Assembly (NCBI RefSeq): GCF_009498455.1
Contig: NZ_CP045644.1
Coordinates: forward strand, 6,947,001-7,011,000
DNA from: Variovorax paradoxus
GTDB lineage: Bacteria; Pseudomonadota; Gammaproteobacteria; Burkholderiales; Burkholderiaceae_C
Direction of reading: 5' to 3'
Length of the DNA: 64,000 bases
Shown here: piece after piece, positions 41,648 through 49,796 of the stretch
How the letters are laid out: every line of letters starts with the position of its first letter
How positions within the stretch are numbered: the first letter of the stretch is position 1
Program-made: the position numbers and the translations under genes
The notes under the pieces: model-generated
Seen by the model: only the letters and a program-made list of their open reading frames with translations
The model's database searches: none
Told to the model about the DNA's origin: nothing

Positions 41648-43012
41648 CTATTCTGGCTTTGCGCGCCGCACGGGCACTTCGGCCACGATGGACGTGTGGC
41701 CCCGGCCCGAGCGCATGCGCAGTTGGCCTTCGATCGATTCCATGCGCTCGCGCATGTTGCGCAGGCCGATGCCGCGGCTCGGGTCGAGCTGCATGGCCTC
41801 GACGTTGAAGCCGACGCCGTCGTCGCTGATCTCCAGGCGCACGGCCTCTTCGTCGAAACCCAGTGCAATGTGCACCTGTTGCGCACGCGCGTGTTTGCGC
41901 ACATTGGTCAACGCTTCTTGCGTGACGCGAAAGAGCGCGGTCTTGGCTTCTTGCGACAGCTCGAAGGGCTCGCCCTCGACCATGATCGATGCGTCCACAC
42001 CCCCTTCTTCGCCGAACTCGGCGCCCAGGCGCTCCAGCGCGGCGGGCAGGCCCAGGGTGTCGAGCACCGCGGGGCGCAGCCGGTGCGAGATGCGGCGCAC
42101 CTCGATGAGCGAATCGTTCAGCCGCTGCAGCGCCTTGCCGAGCGCGGGCGGCGGCGACTGGTGCGCGCGGTCGAGCGACTCGACGGCCGATTCGATCAGC
42201 AGCTTGGCCGACACCAGCGTCTGGCTGGTGCCGTCGTGCAGCTCGCGCGCGAGGTGGCCGCGCTCTTCTTCCTGCGACTGCACCACGCGGCGCGCGAGCA
42301 GGCGCAGCTTGGCTTCGGCGGTGCGGTGCTCGCTGAGGTTGAGCAGCAGCCCGGCCGCGCTGACCACGCCCAGGCACAGCGCGGCGATGCCGGCAATCCA
42401 CAGCAGCGTGGCGGTGACGTTGGCGTTCATCTGCCGGTCGAGGGTGTCCATGGTCGACTGGATGTCGTCCAGGTACAAGCCGGTGCCGACCATCCAGTTC
42501 CAGCGCGGCAGCGCAGTGACGTAGCCGAGCTTGGGCGCCATCTGCGCGCTCGAGGGCTTGCGCCATTCGTACTCGACGTAGCCGCCGCCCTTGTCGCGCG
42601 CGCCCTTGATCAGCTCCTGGATGGTGAAGCGGCCATGCGAATCGCGCAGGCCCCACAGGTTCTGGCCGACCAGCTCGGGCTGGCGCGAGTGCATGAGCGA
42701 GTTGCCGTCCATGTCGTAGACGAAGAAGTAGCCGTCGTCGCCGTAGTTGAGCGTGGCCAGCCGGCGCAGCGCTTCGGCGCGCGTGGCCTCGTCGTCCAGG
42801 CCCGATTCGTACAGCGGCAGCAGGTTGCTCACGGCCAGCTCGACATAGCTGCGCAGCTCGCTGCGGCGCTGCGCCATGTAGCTGCGCTCGATGAGGGCAC
42901 GCTCGCGCTGGGCCAGGTCGTGCTCCTGGTGGCGCACGGCCAGGGCCACGAGCACCAGCGCGATGAGCAGCGGCGCGACGGCCAGCGCGACGATCTTGGT
43001 GCGGAGGTTCAT
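41648..43012 (-). CDS. NarX/DegS-type sensor histidine kinase with Cache domain
   Basis: A 454-residue kinase. Membrane segments lie at about 7-26 and 200-225; the periplasmic part is a single Cache (sCache_2) sensor with NYGDDGYFFVYDMDGNSLMH and YEWRKPSS...PRWNWMVGTGLYLDDI. HisKA_3 carries His259 in EERGHLARELHDGTSQTL, and the HATPase domain shows NVRKHARAQQ and GIGLRNMRERME. Cache domains of this type usually bind small organic acids. The partner response regulator follows 5 bp later. A DedA-rhodanese gene lies 30 bp upstream on the same strand, so they may be co-transcribed. Confidence 0.92.
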   Translation of the reverse strand: MNLRTKIVALAVAPLLIALVLVALAVRHQEHDLAQRERALIERSYMAQRRSELRSYVELAVSNLLPLYESGLDDEATRAEALRRLATLNYGDDGYFFVYDMDGNSLMHSRQPELVGQNLWGLRDSHGRFTIQELIKGARDKGGGYVEYEWRKPSSAQMAPKLGYVTALPRWNWMVGTGLYLDDIQSTMDTLDRQMNANVTATLLWIAGIAALCLGVVSAAGLLLNLSEHRTAEAKLRLLARRVVQSQEEERGHLARELHDGTSQTLVSAKLLIESAVESLDRAHQSPPPALGKALQRLNDSLIEVRRISHRLRPAVLDTLGLPAALERLGAEFGEEGGVDASIMVEGEPFELSQEAKTALFRVTQEALTNVRKHARAQQVHIALGFDEEAVRLEISDDGVGFNVEAMQLDPSRGIGLRNMRERMESIEGQLRMRSGRGHTSIVAEVPVRRAKPE

Positions 43013-43042
43013 CGGCTGTGCAGGCGCCCCGTGCGTCTCATC

Positions 43043-43981
43043 TCAATGCATGCTCGTCGGCCGCCCCGAAGCCACCCACGCATCGAGCCCACCCGTCAGC
43101 GGCAGCGCCCGCCGCGCCCCACGCGCCAGCAGCACGCGCGCAGCCTGCGCGGCGGAGACTTCGTTGGGGCAATTGCAGTACAGCACCACGTCGCGATCGG
43201 GGTCGATCGTCAGGTCGAGGTTGCGCTGCTGCAGGGCCTTGAGGGTGTACGACAGCGCGCCCGGAATGCGGCGCGGGTCGACCTGCACACCGGCTTCGCC
43301 GCGCACGTCGATCACCAGCGGCGGCACGTCGCCGCTCATCAGGTCGAACAGTTCGTCGACGCTGATGCGCGGCATGCCGGTGAGCCGTGCGAAGGCACGG
43401 CGGCGCCAGTAGCGCACGGCGAGCATCACGAGCAGCACCACGCCCAGCGCGGCGGTGGCGATGCCGCCGGCCTGCGCCAGCATGGCGAGCACCTGCTGGA
43501 TCTGGTCGCGAAAGAGCCAGCCCAGGCCGAGGAAAAGGCCCGTCCAGACCAGCGCGGCCAGGATGTCGAAGCCGATAAAGCGCCGCACCGACATGCCCAG
43601 CGCGCCGGCCATGGGTGGGGCCACCACGGAGACGCCCGGCACGAACTTGGCGGCCACGAGCGACATGCCGCCCCAGTCTGAAATGAGTGATTCGCCGCGG
43701 CGCACGCACGAGTCCTGCGACAGCGAGATGCGGCACAAGAGCCGCATGAAGCGGTAGCCGAAGCGGCGTCCGGCATAGAACCACGCGCCGTCGCCCAGCA
43801 GGTTGGCGGCCACGGCGGCCAGCACCACGCCGACCACCGACACGTCACCCGCCGCGAGCAGCGCGCCGGTGACGACCAACACGGCCGCAGCCGGCACGGG
43901 CAGCCCCAGACGCGCGGCAAAGCTGGCGCCAAACACCACCAGGATCGCGTTCTGCACCAGCAGCGACATCAGCTGCGCCAT
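43043..43981 (-). CDS. DedA/VTT-family membrane protein fused to rhodanese
   Basis: A 312-residue fusion. Residues ~1-190 are a DedA-type membrane domain with GDGAWFYAGRRFGYR and FVPGVSVVAPPMAGALGMSVRRFIGFD (the re-entrant VTT motif). Residues ~205-312 are a cytoplasmic rhodanese domain whose active cysteine lies in DVVLYCNCPNEVSA. DedA proteins act in lipid flipping and membrane homeostasis; fused rhodanese could carry sulfur or sense redox. The ATG at 43981 is used; 43969 is possible. It is upstream of the Cache kinase gene on the same strand. Confidence 0.87.
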   Translation of the reverse strand: MAQLMSLLVQNAILVVFGASFAARLGLPVPAAAVLVVTGALLAAGDVSVVGVVLAAVAANLLGDGAWFYAGRRFGYRFMRLLCRISLSQDSCVRRGESLISDWGGMSLVAAKFVPGVSVVAPPMAGALGMSVRRFIGFDILAALVWTGLFLGLGWLFRDQIQQVLAMLAQAGGIATAALGVVLLVMLAVRYWRRRAFARLTGMPRISVDELFDLMSGDVPPLVIDVRGEAGVQVDPRRIPGALSYTLKALQQRNLDLTIDPDRDVVLYCNCPNEVSAAQAARVLLARGARRALPLTGGLDAWVASGRPTSMH

Positions 43982-44131
43982 GCGGGCCGCCGTTCGGTCG
44001 ATGCCGGCTGCCGCAGGGCGGCGCGCCGGAAGGTGGTGTGGGAAGTCGTCATGCCGGCCGCGATTCTCCTGCATGGCCCAAGCACGTACTGCGCGCAGGC
44101 CATCCGGGGGCGCCGGCACGCGCCCGTTCGC

Positions 44132-45142
44132 TCAGCGAGGCGCGTCGCCCTTGCGGTACTCGGCCGTGAGCGCGTCGAGCTTCTGCTTGAGCGCGGGGTC
44201 GAGCACGTAGCTGGCGGCGGCGACGGTGGCGTCGAGCTGTTCGGGGCGGCTGGCGCCCAGCAGCGGCGCGGTGATCAGCGGGTTGGCCATGACCCAGGCG
44301 ACGGCCAGCGTGGCCAGCGGCACGCCGGCTTCGTCGGCCAGCGCGTGCAACTGCGTGACGGTGTCGAAGCTGCGATCGTTCCAGTAGCGGTCCTGGTACA
44401 TGTTGCCGGCGGTGCCAAGGGTGAAGCGGGTGTTTTCCTCGGGCTTGGCGCCGGGCTTGTACTTGCCGGTGAGCAGGCCGCCGGCCAGCGGGTTGTAGGG
44501 AATCACGCCCAGCCCCTCTTCGCTCGCGAGCGGCAGCAGCTCGCGCTCGATTTCGCGGAACAGCAGGCTGTAGCGCGGCTGCACCGACACGAAGCGCGTG
44601 AACCGGTGCAGGTCGGACTTGCCGAGCGCGCGGGCCAGCCGATAGGCCAGGAAGTTCGACACGCCGATGTAGCGCGCGCGGCCCGACTTCACGATGACGT
44701 CGAGCGCCTCGAGGCTCTCTTCGAGCGGCGTCTCGCGGTCGTCCATGTGCAGCTGGTACAGGTCGACGTGGTCGGTCTTCAGCCGCTTGAGCGAGAGGTC
44801 GATGGCGTCGAGCAGGTGCTTGCGCGAGGCGCCCTGGTCCCAGGGGTTGGGGCCGACCTTGTTGACGGCCTTGGTGGCGACCACGAAGCGGCGGCGGCCG
44901 GCGGTGCCCTGCTTTTCGAGCCAGTTGCCGATGATCTCTTCGGTGCGGCCGGTGGTCTCGACGGTGCCACCCAGCGGGTACACGTCGGCGGTGTCGAGGA
45001 AGTTGATGCCGGCGTCGGCGGCCTTGTCGAGGATCTGGTGCGACACGGCCTCGTCGGTCTGCAGGCCGAAGGTCATGGTGCCCAGGGCCAGGCGGGACAC
45101 GGTGAGGCCGGTGCGGCCCAGGCGGGTGGTGGGGATGCTCAT
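44132..45142 (-). CDS. Aldo/keto reductase
   Basis: A 336-residue NADPH-dependent reductase of the AKR fold. The catalytic tetrad is visible as Asp and Tyr in FLDTADVYPLGG, Lys in VVATKAVN and His in LYQLHMDD; the cofactor end is IGVSNF...VIPYNPLAGGLLTGKY. It reduces aldehydes or ketones in the cytoplasm (Tas/YajO-like branch). The ATG at 45142 gives the family start MSIPTTRLGRTGLTV; the longer open frame is upstream DNA. It lies 244 bp downstream of the same-strand MFS gene. Confidence 0.9.
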   Translation of the reverse strand: MSIPTTRLGRTGLTVSRLALGTMTFGLQTDEAVSHQILDKAADAGINFLDTADVYPLGGTVETTGRTEEIIGNWLEKQGTAGRRRFVVATKAVNKVGPNPWDQGASRKHLLDAIDLSLKRLKTDHVDLYQLHMDDRETPLEESLEALDVIVKSGRARYIGVSNFLAYRLARALGKSDLHRFTRFVSVQPRYSLLFREIERELLPLASEEGLGVIPYNPLAGGLLTGKYKPGAKPEENTRFTLGTAGNMYQDRYWNDRSFDTVTQLHALADEAGVPLATLAVAWVMANPLITAPLLGASRPEQLDATVAAASYVLDPALKQKLDALTAEYRKGDAPR

Positions 45143-45386
45143 GCGCGCGCGCTCCAAGGGGTAGGAGAAGAGGGAGGAGGAAGGGGCGGCGGTCATCATA
45201 GGCACGGCCGGGCATTCCTGCAGGCGGGCGAGATTCGGGCGTGCGGCCGGCCTTACAGCCTGCGGGAAAACAGGCCGGCGCGTCCCTGCACGTCGCGCGC
45301 ATCCGAAGCGCTTCGGGGCTTGCGCGCTTTGGCGTGTCGCCCGGCGATTTCGAGGTCGATCGCCGCCGCCGCCGCTGGACAGTCTC

Positions 45387-46643
45387 TCACCCCGCCGACC
45401 CTTCGCAAGCCACGGCCACCGACCGCCGCGCATCCGCCCGCGCACTCGCCAGCGCCCAGGCGAAGATGCCTACGCCCGCCAGTGCGAGCAGTGCGCCGAC
45501 CCAGCCGGTCGAGGTCCAGCCCAGGCCGGCCGCGATGGCGACGCCGCCGAGCCAGGCGCCGAGGGCATTGGCCATGTTGAAGGCCGAGTGGTTGAGCGCA
45601 GCGGCGAGCGTTTGCGCGTCGCCGGCCACGTCCATCAGGCGGATCTGCAGGGCCGGGCCGATGGCGACGGTGGTGCCGATCAGGAACACGGTGAAGGCCG
45701 CCGTCACGACGTGGTGCGCCGCGAAGGTGAAGGTGGCGAGCACCAGCGCCGCATACACGAGCACGCCGCCGATGGTGCGCATGAGCGACTTGTCGGCCAG
45801 CCGCGAGCCGACGAGGTTGCCGGTGACCATGCCCAGGCCGAACAGCGCGAGCACGAAGGGCACGCCGCCCAGCGGCAGGCCGGCCACTTCGATCAGCGTG
45901 GGCTTGATGTAGCTGAACACGGCGAACATGCCGCCGAAGCCGATGGCGCCGATGCCGAGCGTGAACCACACCTGCTTGCGCTTGAGCGCGCCGAGTTCGC
46001 GCCAGGGGCTGGCGCCGGCGGCGGGTGCGATGTCGGGCACGTCGCGGCGCAGCAGCACCACGGCAACCAACGCAATGACGCCGACGAACACGAAGGCCGC
46101 GCGCCAGCCGAACAGCTGGCCCAGCCACGCCGCGATGGGCACGCCGACCAGCGTGGCGCCGGTGAGGCCCAGCATCACGAGGCCCACAGCACGCGCGCGG
46201 CGCCCCGGTGGCGCGAGCGTGGCGGCCACGAGCGCGGCCACGCCGAAGTAGGTGCCGTGCGGCAGGCCGGTGGCAAAGCGCAGCAGGTTGAGCGACAGGT
46301 AGCCGGGCGCCATCGCGCTGGCGAAGTTGCCGGCCGCGAACACGGCCATCAGCGCGATCAGCAGCGCGCGTCGGCCCCAGCCGGCGGCCAGCACCGCGAG
46401 CACGGGCGCGCCGATGACCACGCCCAGCGCATAGGCGCTGATGACGTGGCCGGCCTGCGGGATGGTGACGGCGATGTCTTTCGCGACCTCGGGCAGCAGA
46501 CCCATGATGACGAACTCGCCGGTGCCGATGGCAAAGCCGCCAACGCCCAATGCGAGCACCGCGCGCAGGAACTGCTGGGACGAGACAGACGGCGAAATGG
46601 CGGTGGTTTCCGCGCCTTCGCGGGCGGACGGTGAGGCGTTCAA
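45387..46643 (-). CDS. MFS transporter (AraJ/YdhP-like drug or sugar exporter)
   Basis: A 418-residue inner-membrane protein with 12 predicted hydrophobic segments. GTGEFVIMGLLPEVAKDI in the first helix and LLRFATGLPHGTYFGVAALVAA between helices 3-5 are typical of the AraJ/YdhP/PbuE-type DHA1 exporters. It probably exports a drug, purine or arabinose-like compound. It is transcribed alone. Its upstream region (46644-46752) contains TAGGG-TAAA-CCCCTA, a short palindrome next to a probable promoter, and separates it from the urt operon end. Confidence 0.88.
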   Translation of the reverse strand: MNASPSAREGAETTAISPSVSSQQFLRAVLALGVGGFAIGTGEFVIMGLLPEVAKDIAVTIPQAGHVISAYALGVVIGAPVLAVLAAGWGRRALLIALMAVFAAGNFASAMAPGYLSLNLLRFATGLPHGTYFGVAALVAATLAPPGRRARAVGLVMLGLTGATLVGVPIAAWLGQLFGWRAAFVFVGVIALVAVVLLRRDVPDIAPAAGASPWRELGALKRKQVWFTLGIGAIGFGGMFAVFSYIKPTLIEVAGLPLGGVPFVLALFGLGMVTGNLVGSRLADKSLMRTIGGVLVYAALVLATFTFAAHHVVTAAFTVFLIGTTVAIGPALQIRLMDVAGDAQTLAAALNHSAFNMANALGAWLGGVAIAAGLGWTSTGWVGALLALAGVGIFAWALASARADARRSVAVACEGSAG

Positions 46644-46752
46644 GGCCGGGCTCCTGGGGGGTGCCCGGCGAGCGCGGGCAAGGCCCGATTCTAGGGTAAA
46701 CCCCTAAATTGTGAAGATGCGCTCGTGCCTGGCATCGGTACCGTCTTGCAAT

Positions 46753-47445
46753 TCAGATCGCAACCAGCTGCCGCACGCCCTGCGCTTCCATGTCCTTGCC
46801 CAGGCCGCGCGCAATGACTTCGCCGCGCTCCATCACGAGGTAGTCGTCGGCCAGCTCCTGCGCAAAGTCGTAGTACTGCTCGCACAGCACGATGGCCATG
46901 TCGCCGCGGTCGGCGAGCATGCGGATGACGCGGCCGATGTCCTTGATGATGCTGGGCTGGATGCCCTCGGTGGGCTCGTCGAGGATCAGCAGCTTGGGCT
47001 GGGGCGCGAGGGCGCGGGCAATTGCCAGCTGCTGTTGCTGCCCGCCCGACAGGTCACCGCCGCGCCTATTGATCATCTGCTTGAGCACCGGGAACAACTC
47101 GAACAGCTCCGCAGGAATCGGCGTGCCGCCGCTCTTGTAGGCCAGCCCCATGCGCAGGTTCTCCTCGACCGTGAGCCGCGCGAAGATCTCGCGGCCCTGC
47201 GGCACGAAGCCGATGCCGGCGCGGGCGCGCTCGTACGGCGTGGCCTTCTGGATCGGTTTGCCTTCGAGTTCGATGCTGCCGCTCTTGATGGGCACGAGGC
47301 CCATCAGCGACTTCAGCAGCGTGGTCTTGCCGACGCCGTTGCGGCCGAGCAGCACGGTGACCTTGCCCAGGTGCGCCTCGAAACTGACGTCCCGCAGGAT
47401 GTGCGAGCCGCCGTAGTACTGGTGGATGTTCTTGACTGTCAGCAT
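46753..47445 (-). CDS. urtE: Urea ABC transporter ATP-binding protein UrtE
   Basis: A 230-residue ATPase of LivF type: Walker A GRNGVGKTT, signature LSGGQQQQLAIARAL, Walker B LLILDEPTEGIQPSII, then CEQYYDFAQELADDYLVMERG, characteristic of UrtE. It energises urea uptake together with UrtD. It is the last urt gene; after its stop the next gene belongs to a different unit, so urease genes do not follow. The ATG at 47445 is chosen by family. It is separated from urtD by a 261-bp gap with a hairpin element, unlike the tightly overlapped urtB-C-D. Confidence 0.93.
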   Translation of the reverse strand: MLTVKNIHQYYGGSHILRDVSFEAHLGKVTVLLGRNGVGKTTLLKSLMGLVPIKSGSIELEGKPIQKATPYERARAGIGFVPQGREIFARLTVEENLRMGLAYKSGGTPIPAELFELFPVLKQMINRRGGDLSGGQQQQLAIARALAPQPKLLILDEPTEGIQPSIIKDIGRVIRMLADRGDMAIVLCEQYYDFAQELADDYLVMERGEVIARGLGKDMEAQGVRQLVAI

Positions 47446-47474
47446 TGGCTTGCGCCTTCCATGGCATTGGCAAG

Positions 47475-47666
47475 AGGTACCCGGCAGGCGGCACGGCGCG
47501 GTCGGCCCCACTGTGCCGGCCCTTCGGGCTGCCCTGCGGTGCTCGCGCTTCGCGGGGTCTCGCAGAACTCGCTTCGCTCAGACAGCTGCGAGCCCTGATC
47601 CGCGAAACGCTGCGCTCCTCGGCGGCACAGAGGGGCCGCCCACACCGCACCGCCCGCCGGGCACCT
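47475..47666. repeat. MITE-like imperfect inverted repeat element between urtD and urtE
   Basis: Two 44-bp arms (47475-47518 and 47623-47666) are reverse complements at 36 of 44 positions, several mismatches being G-U compatible. Nested inside are CTCGCAG/CTGCGAG (47559-47565 and 47586-47592) and CGCTTCGCGG/CCGCGAAACG (9 of 10). The ~192-bp unit could fold into a long hairpin. No frame of its own is credible. It looks like a non-autonomous mobile or REP-like element inserted in the operon, or a processing hairpin. Confidence 0.65.
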
Positions 47667-47706
47667 GTCGTGGATTCGGCGGCGGCTGCCTCGGCGTCGG
47701 GTGATC

Positions 47707-48585
47707 TCAGCGGCCAAGGTAGACCTCGATGACGCGCTCGTCGGCCTGCACTTCGTCGAGCGTGCCTTGCGCGAGCACCGAGCCGTCGCACAGCACGGTC
47801 ACGATCTCGGAGATGGTGCGGATGAAGCTCATGTCGTGCTCCACCACCATCAGTGAATGCTTGCCCTTGAGCGTGAGGAAGAGTTCGGCGGTGCGCGCGG
47901 TTTCCTCGTCGGTCATGCCGGCCACGGGCTCGTCGAGCAGCAGCAGCTTCGGGTCTTGCATGAGCAGCATGCCGATTTCGAGCCACTGCTTCTGGCCGTG
48001 GCTCAGGTTGCCGGCCAGGCGCGACACGCTGTCGGCCAGGTGGATGGTTTCCAGCACTTCGGCCAGGCGGTCGCTCTGCGCCGAATCGAGCCTGAACAGC
48101 ATCGACGCGCGCACGCCCTTGTCGGTCTTCAGCGCAAGCTCGAGGTTCTCGAACACGGTGAGGTGCTCGAACACCGTCGGCTTCTGGAACTTGCGGCCGA
48201 TGCCCAGCTGCGCGATGTCGGCTTCGCGGTGGCGCAGCAGGTCGATGGTGCTGCCGAAGAACACGGTGCCCGAATCGGGCCGGGTCTTGCCGGTGATGAT
48301 GTCCATCATCGTGGTCTTGCCTGCGCCGTTGGGGCCGATGATGCAGCGCAGCTCGCCCGGTGCAATGTCGAGCGAGAGCTTGTTGATTGCCTTGAAGCCG
48401 TCGAAGCTCACGCTCACGTCCTCAAGGTACAGGATGCGGCCGTGGGTGATGTCGACCTCGCCCGGCGTCGCGATGCGGCTGAAGCCTGCGGCGCGGCCGC
48501 CCGATTCGGTCTGGCCCGTGGCCGTGTGCAGGCCGGCCGCGCGTGCGGCGCGCTCGGCGCCGGCTTCCATGAGGTCGGGTGTCAT
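47707..48585 (-). CDS. urtD: Urea ABC transporter ATP-binding protein UrtD
   Basis: A 292-residue LivG-type ATPase: Walker A GPNGAGKTTMMD, the UrtD-specific GRKFQKPTVFEHLTVFENLELAL, signature LSHGQKQWLEIGMLL and Walker B LLLLDEPVAGMTDEE. A ~45-residue N-terminal extension precedes the domain. Its ATG overlaps the urtC stop by 4 bp (48582-48585). It functions with UrtE on the cytoplasmic face of UrtBC. Confidence 0.94.
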   Translation of the reverse strand: MTPDLMEAGAERAARAAGLHTATGQTESGGRAAGFSRIATPGEVDITHGRILYLEDVSVSFDGFKAINKLSLDIAPGELRCIIGPNGAGKTTMMDIITGKTRPDSGTVFFGSTIDLLRHREADIAQLGIGRKFQKPTVFEHLTVFENLELALKTDKGVRASMLFRLDSAQSDRLAEVLETIHLADSVSRLAGNLSHGQKQWLEIGMLLMQDPKLLLLDEPVAGMTDEETARTAELFLTLKGKHSLMVVEHDMSFIRTISEIVTVLCDGSVLAQGTLDEVQADERVIEVYLGR

Positions 48586-49796
48586 GCGCGGGCTCCCTTC
48601 GCGTCCACGGGCAGCGAGACGAGTGCCTCAGGCTCGACGCCCTTCTCTGCGGCGATGGCGCGTCGTGCATCCTGCACGGGTTCGGCCGGCGCCGCCTTCT
48701 CGCGGGACAACCACTTCTTCACCAACCCCACGATGCCGTTCGGCAGGAACAGCGTGACAGCAATGAACAAGGCGCCCAGGAAGTACAGCCAGTACTCGGG
48801 GTAGGCCACGGTGAGCCAGCTCTTGGCGCCGTTGACGATGAACGCGCCGATGATCGGCCCGATCAGCGTGGCGCGACCGCCCACCGCGGCCCAGATCGCG
48901 ATCTCGATGGAGTTGGCCGCGCTCATCTCGCCCGGGTTGATGATGCCGACCTGCGGCACATACAGCGCGCCGGCCACACCGCACATGATGGCCGAGATGA
49001 CCCAGATCGTGAGCTTGTACGGCAGCGGGTTGTAGCCCGAGAACATCACGCGCGTTTCGGCATCGCGAATGGCCTGCAGCACGCGGCCGAACTTGCTGCT
49101 GATGAGCCACTTGGCGAAGAGGAAGAAGCCCAGCAGCGTGAGGCCCGTGAGCGCGAAGAGCGTCATGCGCATCTCTTGCGTGGCGATCGGGATGTTCAGG
49201 ATGCGCTTGAAGTCGGTGAACCCGTTGTTGCCGCCGAAGCCCGTCTCGTTGCGGAAGAACAGCAGCATCGCCGCGAAGGTCATGGCCTGCGTGATGATCG
49301 AAAAATACACGCCCTTGATGCGCGAGCGAAACGCGAAGAAGCCGAACACGAAAGCGATGAGGCCCGGCACCGCCACGATGAGCAGCAGCGTCATGCCAAA
49401 GCTGCCGCTGAAGGTCCAGTGCCAGGGCAGCTCCTTCCAGTCGAGGAACACCATGAAGTCGGGCAGGTCGCTCTTGTAGTTGCCGTCGCGGCCGATCTGG
49501 CGCATGAGGTACATGCCCATCATGTAGCCGCCGAGCGCGAAGAAGAGGCCATGGCCCAGCGAGAGGATGCCGGTGTAGCCCCAGATCAGGTCCATGGCCA
49601 GCGCGCAGATGGCGTAGCACATGATCTTGCCGACGAGCGCGACGGCGTAGTCGCTCATGTGCAGCGGGCTGTCGGCCGACACCACGATGTTGAGCACCGG
49701 CGCGATCGCGCACACCACGATCAGCGCGACGAAGAAGGCCGTCCAGCCCTTGCCGCTCAGCAGCGGCCCTTTGGTTGGCAACGTGACCTTGCTCAT
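48582..49796 (-). CDS. urtC: Urea ABC transporter permease UrtC
   Basis: A 404-residue LivM-type permease with about ten hydrophobic segments, including CYAICALAMDLIWGYTGILSLGHGLFFALGGY and SGYNPLPYKLTIWVISAIMCGVAGALYVPQVGIINP, diagnostic of UrtC. A hydrophilic tail rich in Ala/Glu follows. Start and stop overlap urtB and urtD by 4 bp each, so the set is translationally coupled. Confidence 0.93.
   Translation of the reverse strand: MSKVTLPTKGPLLSGKGWTAFFVALIVVCAIAPVLNIVVSADSPLHMSDYAVALVGKIMCYAICALAMDLIWGYTGILSLGHGLFFALGGYMMGMYLMRQIGRDGNYKSDLPDFMVFLDWKELPWHWTFSGSFGMTLLLIVAVPGLIAFVFGFFAFRSRIKGVYFSIITQAMTFAAMLLFFRNETGFGGNNGFTDFKRILNIPIATQEMRMTLFALTGLTLLGFFLFAKWLISSKFGRVLQAIRDAETRVMFSGYNPLPYKLTIWVISAIMCGVAGALYVPQVGIINPGEMSAANSIEIAIWAAVGGRATLIGPIIGAFIVNGAKSWLTVAYPEYWLYFLGALFIAVTLFLPNGIVGLVKKWLSREKAAPAEPVQDARRAIAAEKGVEPEALVSLPVDAKGARA

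Noticed and set aside
41696..43681. 661-aa plus-strand frame across the Cache kinase and DedA genes
   Set aside because: It spans two real minus-strand genes and their gap and has no domain; a GC-driven artefact.
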